This document shows positions 15,430-15,830 of a DNA stretch of 15,830 bases, piece by piece; position 1 is the stretch's first letter; each line of letters starts with the position of its first letter. Position numbers and translations under genes: made by a program. Source of the stretch: JBAXLO01 sp037134755. Its GTDB lineage: Bacteria; Bacteroidota; Bacteroidia; Bacteroidales; JACABE01. Location: positions 1 through 15,830 of the forward strand of contig JBAXLO010000097.1 in assembly GCA_037134755.1 (NCBI GenBank), read 5' to 3'. The notes beneath the pieces are model-generated. The model was not told where the DNA came from. It ran no database searches and worked only from the letters and a program-made list of their open reading frames with translations.

Positions 15430-15594
15430 TTTTTATATTTATAACCGAAGTTAGGGTTTAAATATAAAAAAGAATAAGAAAGACAACTTATCTATATGTA
15501 AAACGAATCATTATATATTGCTCTGTATTATTCCCTCTCCTTTGGAGAGGGCTAGGGTGAGGTCTTATAACCGAATTCAGGGTTTAAATATAAA
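15430..15594 (+). repeat. Right copy of the dispersed repeat flanking the HEPN/MNT pair
   Basis: Bases 15430-15563 match 14250-14386 in the same orientation. The element is bounded by two 30-bp direct repeats (15439-15468 and 15565-15594, differing at 2 positions), each ending GGGTTTAAATATAAA. A palindrome CCCTCTCC, TTT, GGAGAGGG lies at 15533-15551. The right boundary retains the TTTAA (15583-15587) that is interrupted in the left copy. No coding capacity. Confidence 0.88.
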
Positions 15595-15605
15595 TGAGAA
15601 AAAGC

Positions 15606-15638
15606 AAAAAGCTACTATCAATCCGATAATAGCCTTTT
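15606..15638. terminator. Probable hairpin terminator, bidirectional in form
   Basis: AAAAGCTACTATC and GATAATAGCCTTTT pair with one mismatch and one bulged C around a 5-nt loop. The minus-strand side is followed by further T runs. A similar AAAAGGC/GCCTTTT hairpin follows the left repeat copy at 14575-14608. Which gene it serves is unclear, as none is visible to its right. Confidence 0.5.
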
Positions 15639-15646
15639 GTATGTTC

Positions 15647-15830
15647 AACCTAACAGGTGTTTCTCTCCTGTTAGGTTTATGAAGCTCGCTGAGCTTTTAG
15701 GATTCCAGTCAGGTTTCACATCCTGACAGGTCTATGAAATGGTCACTGAATTCTTAGGATTCCTTTCAACTTAGGCTCCTAAGCCTGCCGAAGAACACCA
15801 ACGCAATGGTGGTTTGGGTGATAGTATTGC
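15647..15830. repeat. Cluster of REP-like hairpins running to the window end
   Basis: Four palindromes follow in a row: AACCTAACAGG with CCTGTTAGGTT (15647-15677), AAGCTC with GAGCTT (15682-15696), GTCAGG with CCTGAC (15708-15727), and CTTAGG with CCTAAG (15770-15783). Two imperfect direct repeats offset by 55-57 bp run from 15668 and 15723, both containing TTAGGATTCC. GC is higher than in the flanking DNA. No gene is seen; the last 40 bp may belong to the same repeat family. Confidence 0.7.

Noticed and set aside
15771..15830. Partial gene at the right edge on the minus strand
   Set aside because: Short open stretches exist in more than one frame but run out of palindromic repeat sequence, and none looks like a known protein end.

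Overview
The window comes from an AT-rich member of the Bacteroidetes (Bacteroidota). The evidence is a GldB gliding-motility lipoprotein, a secreted protein with a C-terminal gliding-motility/type IX secretion (T9SS) sorting domain, a PorT-like outer-membrane barrel, promoter -7 boxes of the Bacteroidetes form TAnnTTTG, no Shine-Dalgarno sites, and intergenic heptamer repeats of the CGTAATT type. Genus or species cannot be told from the sequence.

Layout. From 1 to 3504 on the minus strand lie an arsenate reductase (arsC) and, downstream of it, a secreted family 3 glycoside hydrolase with an inserted PA14 domain. After a gene-poor 470 bp comes a 1372-residue secreted protein on the plus strand (3976-8094): signal peptide, DUF7948-like N-terminus, propeller-like middle, one SprB-like repeat, seven tandem 70-residue repeats, a PKD domain and a T9SS sorting domain. 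It is followed by almost 1 kb of non-coding repeats: a 42-bp composite array, then a long 21-bp degenerate array, then smaller palindromes and a terminator. From 9081 to 14151 is a housekeeping block: yifB/comM and gldB on the minus strand (a likely operon, 12 nt apart), divergent from a beta-barrel protein gene and nadE (NAD+ synthase) on the plus strand (33 nt apart).

The right end (14152-15830) is accessory. A two-gene MNT nucleotidyltransferase/HEPN module, of the toxin-antitoxin type, sits between two same-orientation copies of an approximately 155-bp repeat. The left copy is split by a 161-bp MITE-like element with 16-bp terminal inverted repeats and a TTTAA target duplication; the right copy preserves the empty site. 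The window ends in a cluster of REP-like hairpins.

How they fit together: gldB, the barrel protein and the large sorting-domain protein all concern the cell surface and T9SS, though the large protein is not adjacent to the other two. The GH3 enzyme probably degrades glycans in the periplasm or at the surface. No wholly new protein system is evident. The most unusual material is non-coding: the locked 7/21/42-bp periodicities and the nested repeat structure around the HEPN/MNT pair.
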